This document shows positions 44,926 to 55,751 of a stretch of 64,000 nucleotides of DNA, piece after piece. This DNA comes from Orobanche coerulescens (taxonomy: Eukaryota; Streptophyta; Magnoliopsida; Lamiales; Orobanchaceae), in contig CM065801.1 in NCBI GenBank assembly GCA_033398695.1, positions 3,162,001 through 3,226,000 of the forward strand, given 5' to 3'. A model generated the notes under the pieces. That model saw only the letters and a program-made list of their open reading frames with translations, was not told the origin of the DNA and searched no databases. The first letter of the stretch is position 1, and each line of letters starts with the position of its first letter. The position numbers were made by a program, and so were the translations under genes.

Positions 44926-46570
44926 GACCTGGACGGATTTTTGAGGTCATTTTCTTATTTCTTCAACTTCTATCCGAGAGAGAGAGCTTGAGGGGAGATT
45001 TTTTATCATCAATCACTTGGGTGTTCGGTTTTCATCATCTTCATTCGATTGTGAAGCTCGGATAGTCGATCTAACGCTTGTTCATCGGATCAAAGTGCTT
45101 GGATCTTCAAAGGTAATATTCTTCAAACATCTTGGATTTCGATTTTGTGTTGGGATATGATGTTTTGGACGTTATAATCATGTTGTATGAAGAGATGTGC
45201 GCATGATTATGGATGTGTATGATTATTCATTGGATTATTGAAGGGTTATTCAAGAACACTTTGAATATTGAGTTGGATTTAGGTTCGATTAATTGTTGTT
45301 GTAATCACGAATTTGGATATTCATATTGGATTATTGATTGTATTGAAGACGTTTTGTTGGTTTGGATCACTCTTTGGGGATTTGATATTGGTATAATTGA
45401 GGATTGATTGTAAACAATCGAATATTGGTTACAACGTGTTCGATATAATGCCCCAATGAACTTGGTTTAGTCGTATCGACATTGTGAGTTTGTTATATTC
45501 GTGTTTGATTCGTATGTTGAACGGATTGTTGGTAATTATGTTATTCAAGGTTGTTCGAGCGACCGACATCTCATTTAGGACGTTTGTTCGTGGAAGGACA
45601 TTGTTCATCGGTGTTGTGTAAGTTAATTCTTACTCGGTTAAAAGGATATTCATTCCTTTTGTTGTTGTTCATTCATAATCATAACTCATTCATAATGTAT
45701 TAACCGTATTGAGACTTGTAATTGTCGAATAATCACTTCATTCACGAGGAACGACGGTTCTAATCATTTCATTGAGCTATCATTCACTTCACTATTATTT
45801 TCATCTCGGTGAGTCATTCTTGACCTTGTCGGATTATTATTCATTGATATTCATTTTGGTCATTCTCGTTCATATGACCTTCTGGGTTCATATTGCGTGG
45901 CCGGGTGCGGATGTGTGGAATATTTAGTCGAGCACACGATAGTCATGTGTTGGGTTCACCGATACATTGGACTGTGCACACGGTAACGCTTACCTCTGTG
46001 AGACTAATTAGGTACAAGGACGGGTGTGTCCGGTCACTCATCTTGTACACTTGCACAGAACATTACGGGCGTACTATGATGCTTCTCTTCAGCTTAAATT
46101 CATAGCTAAAGGATAATTCATAATTGATATATATATCATGATTGTGTATATTCAACCCTTGAGGATTGTTGTTCTGTGTAATTGACCCCGTTGGGGGATA
46201 TTGTTTTCAGGTCATGGCAAGGCAAAAGCACGGGAAGAGAACGTTGACGGCGAGGAGTCCTAGTGATACTAGTAGGGGGGCCCAGTCCTTTCAGTCATTC
46301 TTGTTTCTCTTCATTTGTATTTCCGCTGGAAATTCCGTTTGGGATGTATATTTATTCAGGGTGGTGTATTTTATCTTCATATAAAATATACTAGTATTCC
46401 GTATTGTCCTGGTGTATTGTACTTGAGCTCCCCATCGGAGTATTTGGTAATATAATGTGGTTCTGTACTACAATTATATTATTTAATTTATTAATTTTCA
46501 TTCGCCTGGTGGGTCCCAGTTGGGGTTCCACGGCACTGTAATATCCGCCTAGCTTGGGGTGTTACAGAGT

Positions 46571-46582
46571 TGGTATCGAAGC
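46571..46582 (+). other. Degenerate primer-binding site of family C
   Basis: TGGTATCGAAGC follows the LTR after 4 nt. It resembles the initiator-Met site TGGTATCAGAGC. Confidence 0.7.
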
Positions 46583-47060
46583 GTGGTTTTGAATACTACC
46601 TTTCGAGTCATGTCTAATTTGAAATCATTGTCATCGGACTAGTATCATTGGACTTTCGCGTCATGTGTGACCTGTGCAAATACCGAGACCCTCAGACCAA
46701 GCATTGTAAAATTTCTAACGCCATGGTATAATTTCTGGCAATAAGAATCATTCATTCATCATTCATTAGTCAACAATCCTCATCATCATTCATTTTGATC
46801 AAAACGATCATGTTAACTCGTTAATCACTCAGTTCATTTCATAGTTCAGTTGTTGATCTTGAGGATCATATCATTAATCTTGTTAACTTGTTCAAGATAA
46901 TCATTTCAAGAACTTCATCAGATAATCATGTCACCTCAGTTAATCATTCATGTAATCACTGTGTTAGAGCGCGTATGCTCATTTTCATCATTTCATGACG
47001 TGATCATAACGTGATTTTCATGCGAGAGATATAATTATCATGTGACTTTCCTACTTCAGT
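46583..47060 (+). other. Family C untranslated leader
   Basis: This is leader between primer site and gag, rich in TCATCATTCATT-type words. No ORF. Confidence 0.6.
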
Positions 47061-48251
47061 ATGGAGAGAGCAGGCAGAGGACGCGGGGGACGAGGCCGCG
47101 GTGCGGGCCAAAACCCGAGAGCTCGTGTGAATACACGTGCGAACGCAAGGAATAATGCTAACTCATCGAGCAGCGACGCTGTCACTCATTCACCGGGACG
47201 TACTCATTCACTATCATAGAGTCGTACCCGGGACACAGCTCAGTCAGAAGGTGTTCGGGTTGACCCACTCGCTTTTATGCAGGGCATGATGGCCCAGATG
47301 ACTCAGATGGCACGCCTCATGGAGACGATGCAGAACTCAACAGCTCAGAATCAGGAGGCTCCTCCGCCGCCACCTCAGGCGCAAGAGAGGGGTGTAAGCA
47401 GTATTATCGGCGACATCTCTCGCCATAGGCCACCTACTTTTAAGGGCTCATCCGAGCCGGCGGATATTGTTAATTGGCTCCAGCATTTCGAGATGTTATT
47501 TGCTATGGTAGAGTGTCCCGAAGGACACAAAGTTTCAGTTGCGGCTTACTATATGGGTAAGAGCGCTCATTCTTGGTGGTTGTCGTTGAAGCCCACCGAC
47601 GGATCATGTACTTGGGATCAATTCAAGACTCTCATGATGGAGAGGTATTATCCGGCCCTACTCAGAGAGGCCAAACTGTCAGAATTACTCACTCCCGACC
47701 CCTCAGCAGACGAGGATGTTCTCGCCATTGCCGAGAAATTTCAGAAACTTCTTCCGTTCGCCTCATCTATCATTCACTCCGATGCGGATAAGATTAAGTA
47801 TTTCAGCAAGAGGCTGAAACCCCGTATGCGGATGCAGTTGCTTAATCATAATTGCACCACTCTGGCCGAATTCATCGAGAAAGCTCTTACCTATGAGCTT
47901 ACTGCTAAGGAGATTGCTAAGCAGCAACCTTCATCTGCTAGCAAGAAGTCCAAGAATCGTAATCAATCTGAAGGCGGTCAGACAACCTTCAAGAAGCCTC
48001 GTGCGGGCACTACTTTCTCTGAGCGACCTCCTGTGGCGCCCAGACCGGCGGAATCGCAGTCCCGAGAGGCCAGTTCGGCCATCACCTGTTTTAACTGTGG
48101 GGATCTTGGTCATGTCAGCACCAAGTGTCCGAGGCAGACTATCATGTGCCATAACTCTGGGATTGCTGGGCATAAGGCCCGTTTTTTGCCGAAGGGACTC
48201 CAAACCTACTCCGGCGTCATCTCAGGCCCCGAAGTAGTCATCTGTTCATAA
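47061..48251 (+). pseudogene. Family C (Ty3/gypsy) gag with one stop codon
   Basis: The frame starts MERAGRGRGGRGRGAGQ and is open except for a TAG at 47217-47219. It continues with a Met/Gln-rich stretch, the capsid region (RHRPPTFKGSSEPADIVNWL, VAAYYMGKSAHSWWLSL, MMERYYPALLREAKLSEL, IHSDADKIKYFSKRLKPRM) and a zinc knuckle CFNCGDLGHVSTKC (48087-48128). A second knuckle, CHNSGIAGHK, is damaged. Gag packages the RNA. The set of motifs fits Tekay/Del-type chromoviruses. The frame ends shortly after, out of phase with the protease. Confidence 0.92.
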
Positions 48252-48363
48252 TCAGGCCACTCAGTCTGCATCGTTCAAGACGACAGGAGCGAACAAAGGC
48301 GGAGCAAAAAGCTATTAGACGGGAGCGTCCGGTTCGGGGGCCGGCAAGCCCCTAATTTATGAG

Positions 48364-48477
48364 ATGAAGAAGATCGACGATCCGGAGGCCCGGATGATCT
48401 CAGGTACAATCGATATTCTATCTCAACCTGTGTGTACCCTTTTTGATACTGGTGCATCGCATTCATTCATTTCCGAG
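48364..48477 (+). pseudogene. Family C protease start
   Basis: A different frame gives MISGTIDILSQPVCTLFDTG and then ASHSFIS, the retropepsin active site D-T-G-A, intact here. It breaks at 48477, where the Tat element begins; RT, RNase H and integrase are not found further on. Confidence 0.9.
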
Positions 48478-49604
48478 TGCAAAGCCGAGCGACCGACTGC
48501 AAAGCCGATCGACTGCAAAGCCGAGCGACCGAGTCCACAACCAATCAAGTTATAGCAAACTCACCTAAGCGAAGATACCAGACCACCTTCGGGTATCTAG
48601 CGATCGACCCCCAATACGATCGCCTTTCAACACTTAGCGATCGACCCTGGTGCCCGACCAAGGACGACCGTCCTATGCCCCGAACAGAGGCCATCGTCCG
48701 TCAAAGTCCACGAAGACTGGATCTCAAAGCAGCGCCCATGTGCATATCCGAGACAGGCACCGCATTTCATGGATCATTGACCACCAACAGCTGTCTCTGA
48801 CAAGGATGGCTTCACCTACCGACAGACCCGCCGAAAGGTGTAAGGTGGGGCCACCCGTGAGAGCGACTCAGACGCGTGCAGGCTTCTCATTGGACTGCAC
48901 AGCTGGCTGCCAGAAACTCCTGCAGACTTTAAGGGGACCAGCCCATGTGCTAAAGACGATCGCCCGCTCATTATAATACAGCAGAGACGATCGCCCGGCG
49001 TATCCCAGTCCTATAAATAGAGAACCTCCATCTACAGGAAAGGGGTTCATGAATTCTTCATTCGGTTCACACATTCTCCATTAAGTTCAGAGAATACACT
49101 CAAATACTTAGATACATTCAAGCTCTTGGTTTCATCTTCGGAATCTACCTCAAGATTTCTCTCTCAGTACCTCTCATCCATAAGACGGTCGGCAGAGGCA
49201 AGGAGTCTCCACAGCACAGATCCGAAGAATCTCTCAAGCCCAGGAGCTCAAGTATACAGCAGATAGACACCGTGAGAGACTGTCGATTTCTCACGGTTGT
49301 CGCAGCTCATCAACGTTGTTACAAGAACTCACATAGCATCATATCTGGATCTTCCGGCAATCTACACGCTCACCAGCTAAGATAACAAGGGTCTTTACAC
49401 TCATTGTAATTGTACTCTTACATTAATACTTGTATCCCCGAATATTTGTGTTAATAATATCTCGCGAGAGCATTCAAGCCCGGGACTAACAATCCCGTCA
49501 AATCTTGTGTTATTTACTTTTCCCACGGAAGTGTTCTCGCACTTTGTTTGCTATCCACTCATTCCAGCAATATCTATTTCCGGATAATATTTTGGGTAGC
49601 AACA
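48478..49604 (+). repeat. Tat-element 5' LTR
   Basis: It starts TGCAAAGCCGAGCGACC and ends GGGTAGCAACA just before the primer site. The first 60 bp hold three copies of AAAGCCGAGCGACC-type units. GCGATCG words recur in the upstream half. Confidence 0.7.
49012..49019 (+). promoter_or_regulatory. TATA box of Tat LTR
   Basis: TATAAATA within CCTATAAATAGAG, in the middle of the LTR, is a strong consensus TATA box. Confidence 0.7.
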
Positions 49605-49606
49605 AT

Positions 49607-49624
49607 TGGCGCTAGAAGAAGGAG
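49607..49624 (+). other. Primer-binding site of Tat element
   Basis: TGGCGCTAGAAGAAGGAG follows the LTR end after two bases. Sites beginning TGGCGC are usual in Tat-lineage elements (tRNA-Arg type by memory). Confidence 0.65.
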
Positions 49625-49737
49625 GGGGGCGGCTATTAACCTTTATTTTATCCATACCGTCCTGAAGAACACTCATTGTTCTCGGGGCATATACTTGAAG
49701 TGACACTCACTGCGCTTCAAAGAAAGCCTTCAAAATC

Positions 49738-51274
49738 ATGATGTCCGCCTCTACATCGAAGAGAGCCACTCTCCGAACTGCCGGACACCATATCCCGGCT
49801 CAATCCGAGCCCCAGCCGATGGCAGAGGGAAGCCGCGGCAACGCGAGACTCTCGATCCCGCACCTGAGGGGTGGCCCCAGCCTCTCACTCGACCAGTTCC
49901 AAACCGCGGAACAGATCGAGGAGGCTATGGACATCCTAAAGGAGCGACGGAGAGCATGCGCGTCTCCCGCACTAACTCCCTCGGCCATCCGCTGTGTGGG
50001 CAAACGGAAATTCAAGGGGCTGCTAGGCGAGCGATCGTCAGAAAGCCCCAATTCGCGAGGAAAGGCTCTCGTCAAGCCGGACGGTTCCGTATTCAGTCGC
50101 TTGGGAAGTGACCCATCATGGCGACCGGGGCATTCTGGCCCCAACCACGAGACGACGGAATCCGAGTCCGTCACCAGGAGTTCGGCATACCTAACTCCTA
50201 GCCAAACACAAGTCTATCGTTTGGCTCCCACTCCAAATGCTAGGGGGTCAGTACTTGATCGCCTCGTCTCCCGCTCCCAGCGCCTAGCCACGAGCAGTCA
50301 GGCCACGGCGATGGCCGCTATGCAACGCCAGCTCGACGAGATGAAAGCACTCTTGGACACCGGGGCAAGAACCAGCAGAAAGATCATAGGACCGACCGAG
50401 CCACTCGCGGTCCACATCGAGCTCGCCCCCGTGCAACCCAAGATCGCTCCTCCCAAAACGCCTCTATATGAAGGGAGATCGGACCCCGAAACCCACCTAA
50501 GTAAGTTCCGAATCTACATGACTGGGTGTGGGGCAACAGATGCAACCAAGTGCTGAATATTCCCATCAACATTGGGCGAGATGGCTCATAGGTGGTACAT
50601 CTCACTACCATCGCGATCGATCATCTCCTTTGAGAAACTGGCGAATGACTTCACGTCATTCTTCGCCGCCAAGGTCGCTAGAGCAAAAGGCCCCCACCGC
50701 ATGATGAAAATCAGGCAGGGGGAAGACGAATCCGACGCAGATTATATCGACCGAGTAGACGAAATCGTCCTCATCGGCGAGCCCATCAGCGACGAGCTCG
50801 CTCTCTACTCCGTCTTGGGGGGATTCTACGGACACTCACCCATGTTTAGACATCTGACGAAGGACATCCCTCCAACCTACGCGATCTTCCGCGCTAAGGC
50901 TACCGACTTTATGGCCAGGCAAAGGCTACTCACCCTCCGCCTAAGCGCGGAAACGCCACCTCCTGTCCGAAAGACGGCGATCGCCAAAACCAAAAAGAAG
51001 GTCGCCAAGCCATCTGGCAACCACAAGGCCAACGAGGATGTGGAAGCCCATCTCCTCCATGCGTTCAACCGAACTCTGGCCCACATTTTCCACGCCATCA
51101 AGGGGCGCGAACCCCTAAGCAGGCCAAAGCCGATAAGGGACCACGGTCATCTGGACCACAATTAATATTGTGCCTACCACAATAGTCCCGGCCACAACAC
51201 CGACCAATGCCGCGACCTCCTCAGACAACTCTGGAGATTGTTCGAAGAAGGCAGGTTGGACAGCTTATTGGCTT
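49738..51274 (+). pseudogene. Tat-lineage gag with two in-frame stops
   Basis: A single frame runs from MMSASTSKRA to LDSLLA, broken by TGA at 50554-50556 and TAA at 51163-51165. After a long variable N-terminus come YEGRSDPETHLSKFRIYM, the capsid core MAHRWYISLPSRSIISFEKL and FFAAKVARAKGPHRMMKIRQ, then DYIDRVDEIVLIG. The terminal zinc knuckle CAYHNSPGHNTDQC is of the C-x2-H/C-x4-H-x4-C type. Only two point changes interrupt it, so decay is recent. Confidence 0.9.
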
Positions 51275-51477
51275 AGCCAGAGCCCCTCCAATCTCCCAAC
51301 ACGGTCGCCCGAGTCGAACGCGAATAGGCCGGAAAGCTCATACGAGCCGACCCCTCGATCAACCTCGGCGACCGTATCTACATGCTTAAATCAAGAGAAG
51401 GGAACTTCGGACGTCTCTCCCCGATTTCCCACCTCATTGAACAAAAGGCTACTGCCTGAGCTAACGCTCCGAAAAAG

Positions 51478-52330
51478 AGGATGACTCGCTCGCCCTCCAA
51501 AGTTCGTCATCAACATGATGGACCTAGGCAGAAATCGCCTCCCCTGGCACAACGTATACCGTCAAGGATCGTCGTCTGACATGATGGTTCGAGGTAGAAG
51601 AGTGCCGCCACGGTCGCGAAAATCGATTAAACCGACGATCCGTCTATGCAAAGGTTCCTTTGCGCTCCGATCGCTCGCCCTTCATTTAAATACGAGGCGG
51701 GCGTAGCCGAAGGTCTCTCCAAAGAAAACCGAAGGACTCGCTTGCCATCTACAGTTCATCATCTAACATGATGGACTAAGGCACGGGATCGCGTCCACGC
51801 ACAACGTACACCGTCAAAGGTCGGCATCTAACTTGACGATCCAAGGTAGAAGAGTGCAACCATGGTCCTGGTGGTCGATGGAACCGACTGCTTAGGCCAT
51901 GCAAGGTCCATTTGGGCCACGATCGCCCGCCCTTCGTTTAAATACGAGGCCGGCGTAGTCTGAGGGCCCTCCAAAACTAATTTGTGGACACGTTCGCCCG
52001 CCCTCGGAGGTCCATCGCTTAACGTGGTGGGTCCTCTCGGACAATGCGACGCATCCCTACCCCCGTCTCAACGTACACCGTCGAGGGTCGCCATATTCAT
52101 GATGGGCCGAGGTGGAAGCAGAGCTAACAAGCCACGGACGTGATGTTGATTAATCCGACGACGCCCCGCGCAAGGACTCCTCCAGACCAAGACCGCGCGC
52201 CCTTCGTTTAAATACGAGGCGAGGCGCAACCTAATGGAGGACCCTCACAATAAAATGAGTCACGAGACAGACAAAGTCGCTCGCGCATAAGACATGGTCG
52301 TGGAGATCGGTCCTTCGAACTCCGCAATCG
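51478..52330 (+). repeat. ~255 bp imperfect tandem repeats of the Tat element
   Basis: Three full units begin near 51478, 51730 and 51986, and a partial one near 52257. Shared landmarks are CAACGTACACCGTCAAGG, a GATGG...GAGGTAGAAG segment, and CGCCCTTCGTTTAAATACGA followed by GGC. Such repeats in the 3' untranslated region are a known habit of Tat elements. Short ORFs inside are incidental. Confidence 0.85.
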
Positions 52331-52798
52331 TGCACGGTTCCTCAAGACCGAGATGGACAGACTTCCTCGAGGATTCGACAAACTTAAAGACCGCTCACTC
52401 AACAATTTATCTTCGTCCCCTTACTTTCAAGAAGTGAACAAAAACATGGGGGAAGAGTGCGGAGATATACACGACGATCGTCCCTATTCAACGACATACG
52501 GAGATCGGCATTATTCAGATGTTTGTGTAGCGATCGAATTTGTTGTAAAAGTTATCTATATGAGTTTATCAATTCATTTAGAACTACACTCTCAACAATC
52601 TCTCCTCACACGTCCATACAAAGTCATGCAAAGACTCGAGAAACAATCATTCAAGTAGAAATCGGAGAATCAAACATTCATTTCATTGCTTGAAGTTACA
52701 AAGTTACATACATGGTCGCCCGAAGGCCTAAGTACTACAAAAAGAAAGCTACAAAATTACAAGGCAAGAAAAGCTATAGCAAACAAAAACGAAGAGCC
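52331..52798. other. Spacer of the Tat element
   Basis: No gene recognised; AT-richer at 52540-52770. Confidence 0.5.
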
Positions 52799-53606
52799 TC
52801 AGGCCCCCGTCTGGCCTTCGCCTTCAACCACCGGATCGGCCTGCGGCCCTTCGCCAGCTTCCGGAGCGGCCTCCCCATCCTCCGGAGCGTCAGGATGAAC
52901 GAGGTTCGCCGGAGTCGGATACCAACTCAAGTCCACACCGATATCCGCGAGATCCAAGATCGGCAAGAAGAAAGCAGGATGGAGGGGATGCTCCAACGCA
53001 TACGCCTTGAAGTTCTCAACAAGAGGGCCGACCTCCGACCCTCCCTTCTTAGCAGATCGGATCGAGTCAGCGAACGCCATATAAATAGGCAAACTCACTG
53101 ACAAACTCCAAGTTAAGAAAGGGATTGGCCTTGGTCGCCTCTACCTCCCCTTTCAGCTCCGATATCGCCTGTTGCGCACCTTGGAGCTCGACCTCCCATG
53201 CAGCTGTTTGTTCCCTCGACTCCACCAGCTCGCTAGTCAGCCGAGCGATAGTCACCTTCAGCCGATCGGCCTCCTTCTCAGCGGCCTTCTGCAAGCGAAC
53301 GACATCTGTCATTCGGTCCCGAAATTGGTCGGCCGTTGCCCGGGCTTCCTCAGCGTCCTTCCTCGCCAACTCAAGCTCTTGGCTCGCCCGCTTAGCTGCA
53401 TCCAATGAGTCCTTCTCCATTGCCACAATCTTGTCGGCGAACTCGGCGTTCTCTTTCCGAGCCGCCTCGAGATCCGCATGCAGACGAGTAGTGGAAGGAC
53501 GCCCCTCAAACTCCTGCATGCACGGCTGGCGCCATGGTCGCCGCTGGAGAGAACGGCGGCGGCTGCATTGTACTCCCAGATCGCTGGCAGTACAATTCAA
53601 ACGCAA
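52799..53606 (-). pseudogene. Antisense coiled-coil ORF of the Tat element
   Basis: The minus strand encodes a ~115-residue heptad-rich coiled coil (LHADLEAARKENAEFADKIV, ELELARKDAEEARATAD, LTSELVESREQTAAWEVELQ), then FVSEFAYLYG. After a one-base shift near 53070 come FADSIRSAKKGG, FKAYALEHP and DIGVDLSWYPTPANLVHPD, with an acidic end. Order and ending resemble the extra ORF of Tat elements related to the putative gypsy-type transposon family (Pfam PF04195), whose N-terminal half is absent here. The function is unknown. Confidence 0.65.
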
Positions 53607-53775
53607 AACGCAACAAGATATCAGGAAAGGAAACAGAACAGGACAACGTAACGAGTCAAGTTAGGAAAACTTACGATCACCGGCGTATTAAGATGATGGC
53701 ATGGCAGCGATACTGTTCAAAAACGACACTCGACTAAACCCAAATAACCGACAGCCTAGGTATCCATAAACCTAA
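53607..53775 (-). other. Family B leader
   Basis: On the minus strand it starts after the primer site with TTAGGTTTATGGATACC, as in family A. It includes ATCGTAAGTTTTCC near 53670, which resembles a splice donor at the same place as in A. Confidence 0.6.
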
Positions 53776-53787
53776 GCTCTGATACCA
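53776..53787 (-). other. Primer-binding site of family B
   Basis: Minus-strand TGGTATCAGAGC, 5 nt after the LTR end, as in family A. Confidence 0.9.
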
Positions 53788-53792
53788 TATTC

Positions 53793-55746
53793 TGTAGCAC
53801 CCCCAAGACGATCAGGGCATATTACAGCGTCGTGGATCCCACACTATGGAATCCACCAGGCTAACGTACCAATACTACATTCGAGAGCGACATACAATCA
53901 TCAACAAAACGACAATTCAAATAAAAGACTACAATCCGACAAATAAAATCTGACATCAAATCCATTTCCCAAAACGGGAACACAACATTAACAAATTCAA
54001 AAAGGAAGTACTCGAGTACTTAAACCAATTTCATAATACAGAAATCCCAAAACAAGACATCAATAACAACCGACAGAACATAACACCAACAATTGACTAC
54101 TGAACAGTATCATGCTTGCCCATCATTCTCATTCGGCTCGAGTGCTCGCTTGTCTCCAAGACCTGTACCTGAAATACAAAAAGTATTTTCCCCATTTAAG
54201 GGGTTAGCGACAACTGCTAGTGCAAGTACAATCCATTTGAACTACATTCTAATCAGATGAATATATGCGCCAAAAATCATTTTTGAAATCATTTATATTC
54301 CGGAATATTTACGGTGCACACGCACGAAACACATTTTCTCCAACAAAACAATTCAAAGTTAACCTTGGTACGAGACTCACAGCCACCGTACCCCGCAGAG
54401 CCCCGTCGGACATCCCTGGGTGGTTAACCACAGTTCGTGATACGCAGACGCACGGCAATACGTATCCCTAGAGGCCCCGTCGGACCGTCCCTGGGTGAAC
54501 ATACACATATCCAACCACAGCAACCACGAATAGCCACAATTCAAATACTATAACATGTAAACAAATGTAAAGTACTTGCCTTTGAGACATCTTTGAAGAA
54601 TCAGAAATGATATACGACTACGAACGGTCCGGATGGAAAACGACGGTTCCTAAACGAAGGATCAACATAACTCAGTCCTAACGGACAACAATAATCGAAT
54701 GGAATACACCCATAACCCCGATTACAATTCACGAAAATAAACGTTCAATCGATACGGGCGAGGGTTTACGTAAAATCTCCCCGTATCAACAATTCACGGA
54801 TTTAACTCGAGAAAAATGGATTGGGAGTCACCCAATAACAACAATCGGTAAGAAAGTTCATAACATACATAGACAATTCGGAATTAATCAAGAAAAACCC
54901 GAAAAAACCCCAAATTTGACAAGCTATGGTTCCTGAAGAAAATACATCGGATTCGGATGATGGAGGATGATTACGCTGATGATAATATGCTAACATGACT
55001 CTATGGTGATAGAATTTGAAGAAAACTCCGAGCAATACCGGTGGAAATCGCCTCTGAAGTCGCACGTCGGAGAAAACGAAGAGAATGGATGAAAAACTGC
55101 TGTTCTGACCTGCCCACTGTTCTTAAAACAGCGGGCCGTTTCGGTCGTAACAAGTGGTGTATTACGGCCGTAACAATGGCCATATTACGGTCGTAACAGA
55201 TGGGGTGTTACGGCCGTAACACCCTGCTGGACAGCAGGTTCTGGCTGCTGCTGTCCAAAGGACTCCGGACGACTCCGAAACTCGGACCTGCTATCGAACC
55301 GAAAATATGACTACCAAGGATATTCGATGACGAGTCTAACCGTTACAAGAAAACATCATTCCGACTACCCGGGAATCCGAAATACGGCAACGAATATGAA
55401 ATTCCCTAAACTTATAGAAAATTACAAAAATGGCCCAAGTGCCCGAAAATCACGATACGACATCGGATTGACAAACCGAAAGTCTCAACACGACCAACTA
55501 AATCATACGAACTCGTGCAAACCAAGAAACAACGAAAACGAACGAGTTTTACGAGAATCGAACGTACATACGGCAGAACATGATATAAAATAGAATCACG
55601 TAAAAACATCACCAAAACTCGTCCAAATGGAAAAACTCCAAGAATAAAGTAGATTCAAAATGTCGAAACGGTTACAAGCGAGTCGATAAAAATAGACATA
55701 CACCAAAAATGGAAACTGCTAAGAATAGAAAGGTACGGATATTACA
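53793..55746 (-). repeat. Family B 5' LTR
   Basis: It runs from TGTAGCACCCCC to GGATATTACA on plus (1954 bp). A candidate leader intron spans 54579 to 54169 on minus: AAAG/GCAAGT to GTATTTCAG/GT, with CCCCTTAAATGGGG before the acceptor. Its interior holds two CCCCGTCGGAC segments (54402, 54475), shared with the plus-strand copy at 61661. Confidence 0.9.
55133..55226 (-). promoter_or_regulatory. TTACGGCCGTAA cluster in family B LTR
   Basis: Five sites, exact or near: CGGTCGTAAC (55143), TTACGGCCGTAAC (55162), TTACGGTCGTAAC (55184), TTACGGCCGTAAC (55209) and the partial site CGGGCCG just before. On the minus strand they precede TTTTAAGA (55120-55127), a weak TATA. Confidence 0.75.
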
Positions 55747-55751
55747 CCCGC

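Larger units (their letters stand above)
44391..46566 (+). repeat. Family C 5' LTR (5' truncated)
   Basis: It ends GGGGTGTTACA at 46566, next to a primer-like site, so it is the 5' LTR of the element whose gag follows. Its own TG start is not found; 44391-44450 is the earliest part visible. A leader intron may run from 45618 (TGTGTAAGTT) to 46210 (GTTTTCAG/GTCA), with CCCCGTTGGGG just before the acceptor. Confidence 0.85.
48478..53600 (+). mobile_element. Tat-lineage LTR element lacking pol
   Basis: The order is LTR (48478-49604), primer site ATTGGCGCTAGAAGAAGG, gag (49738-51274), ~255 bp tandem repeats (51478-52330), spacer, and antisense ORF (53606-52799). This is the layout of Tat-lineage elements, but protease, RT, RNase H and integrase are missing between gag and the repeats. 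No 3' LTR is seen; the sequence passes into family B leader near 53600. It inserted into the family C protease. Confidence 0.8.
39056..55751 (-). mobile_element. LTR element family B with nested insertions, TSD CCCGC
   Basis: The outer limits are TGTAACACCC at 39061 and ATATTACA at 55746. CCCGC lies on both sides (39056-39060, 55747-55751) and interrupts the hAT GGGTCC repeats. The 5' LTR is on the right (53793-55746) with its primer site at 53776-53787. The 3' LTR on the left is cut after 360 bp by family C. Family C, a NUMT and a Tat-lineage element fill the inside; B's own coding region is gone. Confidence 0.85.

Noticed and set aside
53125..53664. Plus-strand 179-residue Ser/Ala-rich ORF
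   Set aside because: It is the shadow of the minus-strand coiled-coil ORF, whose heptads and matching continuation are more convincing.
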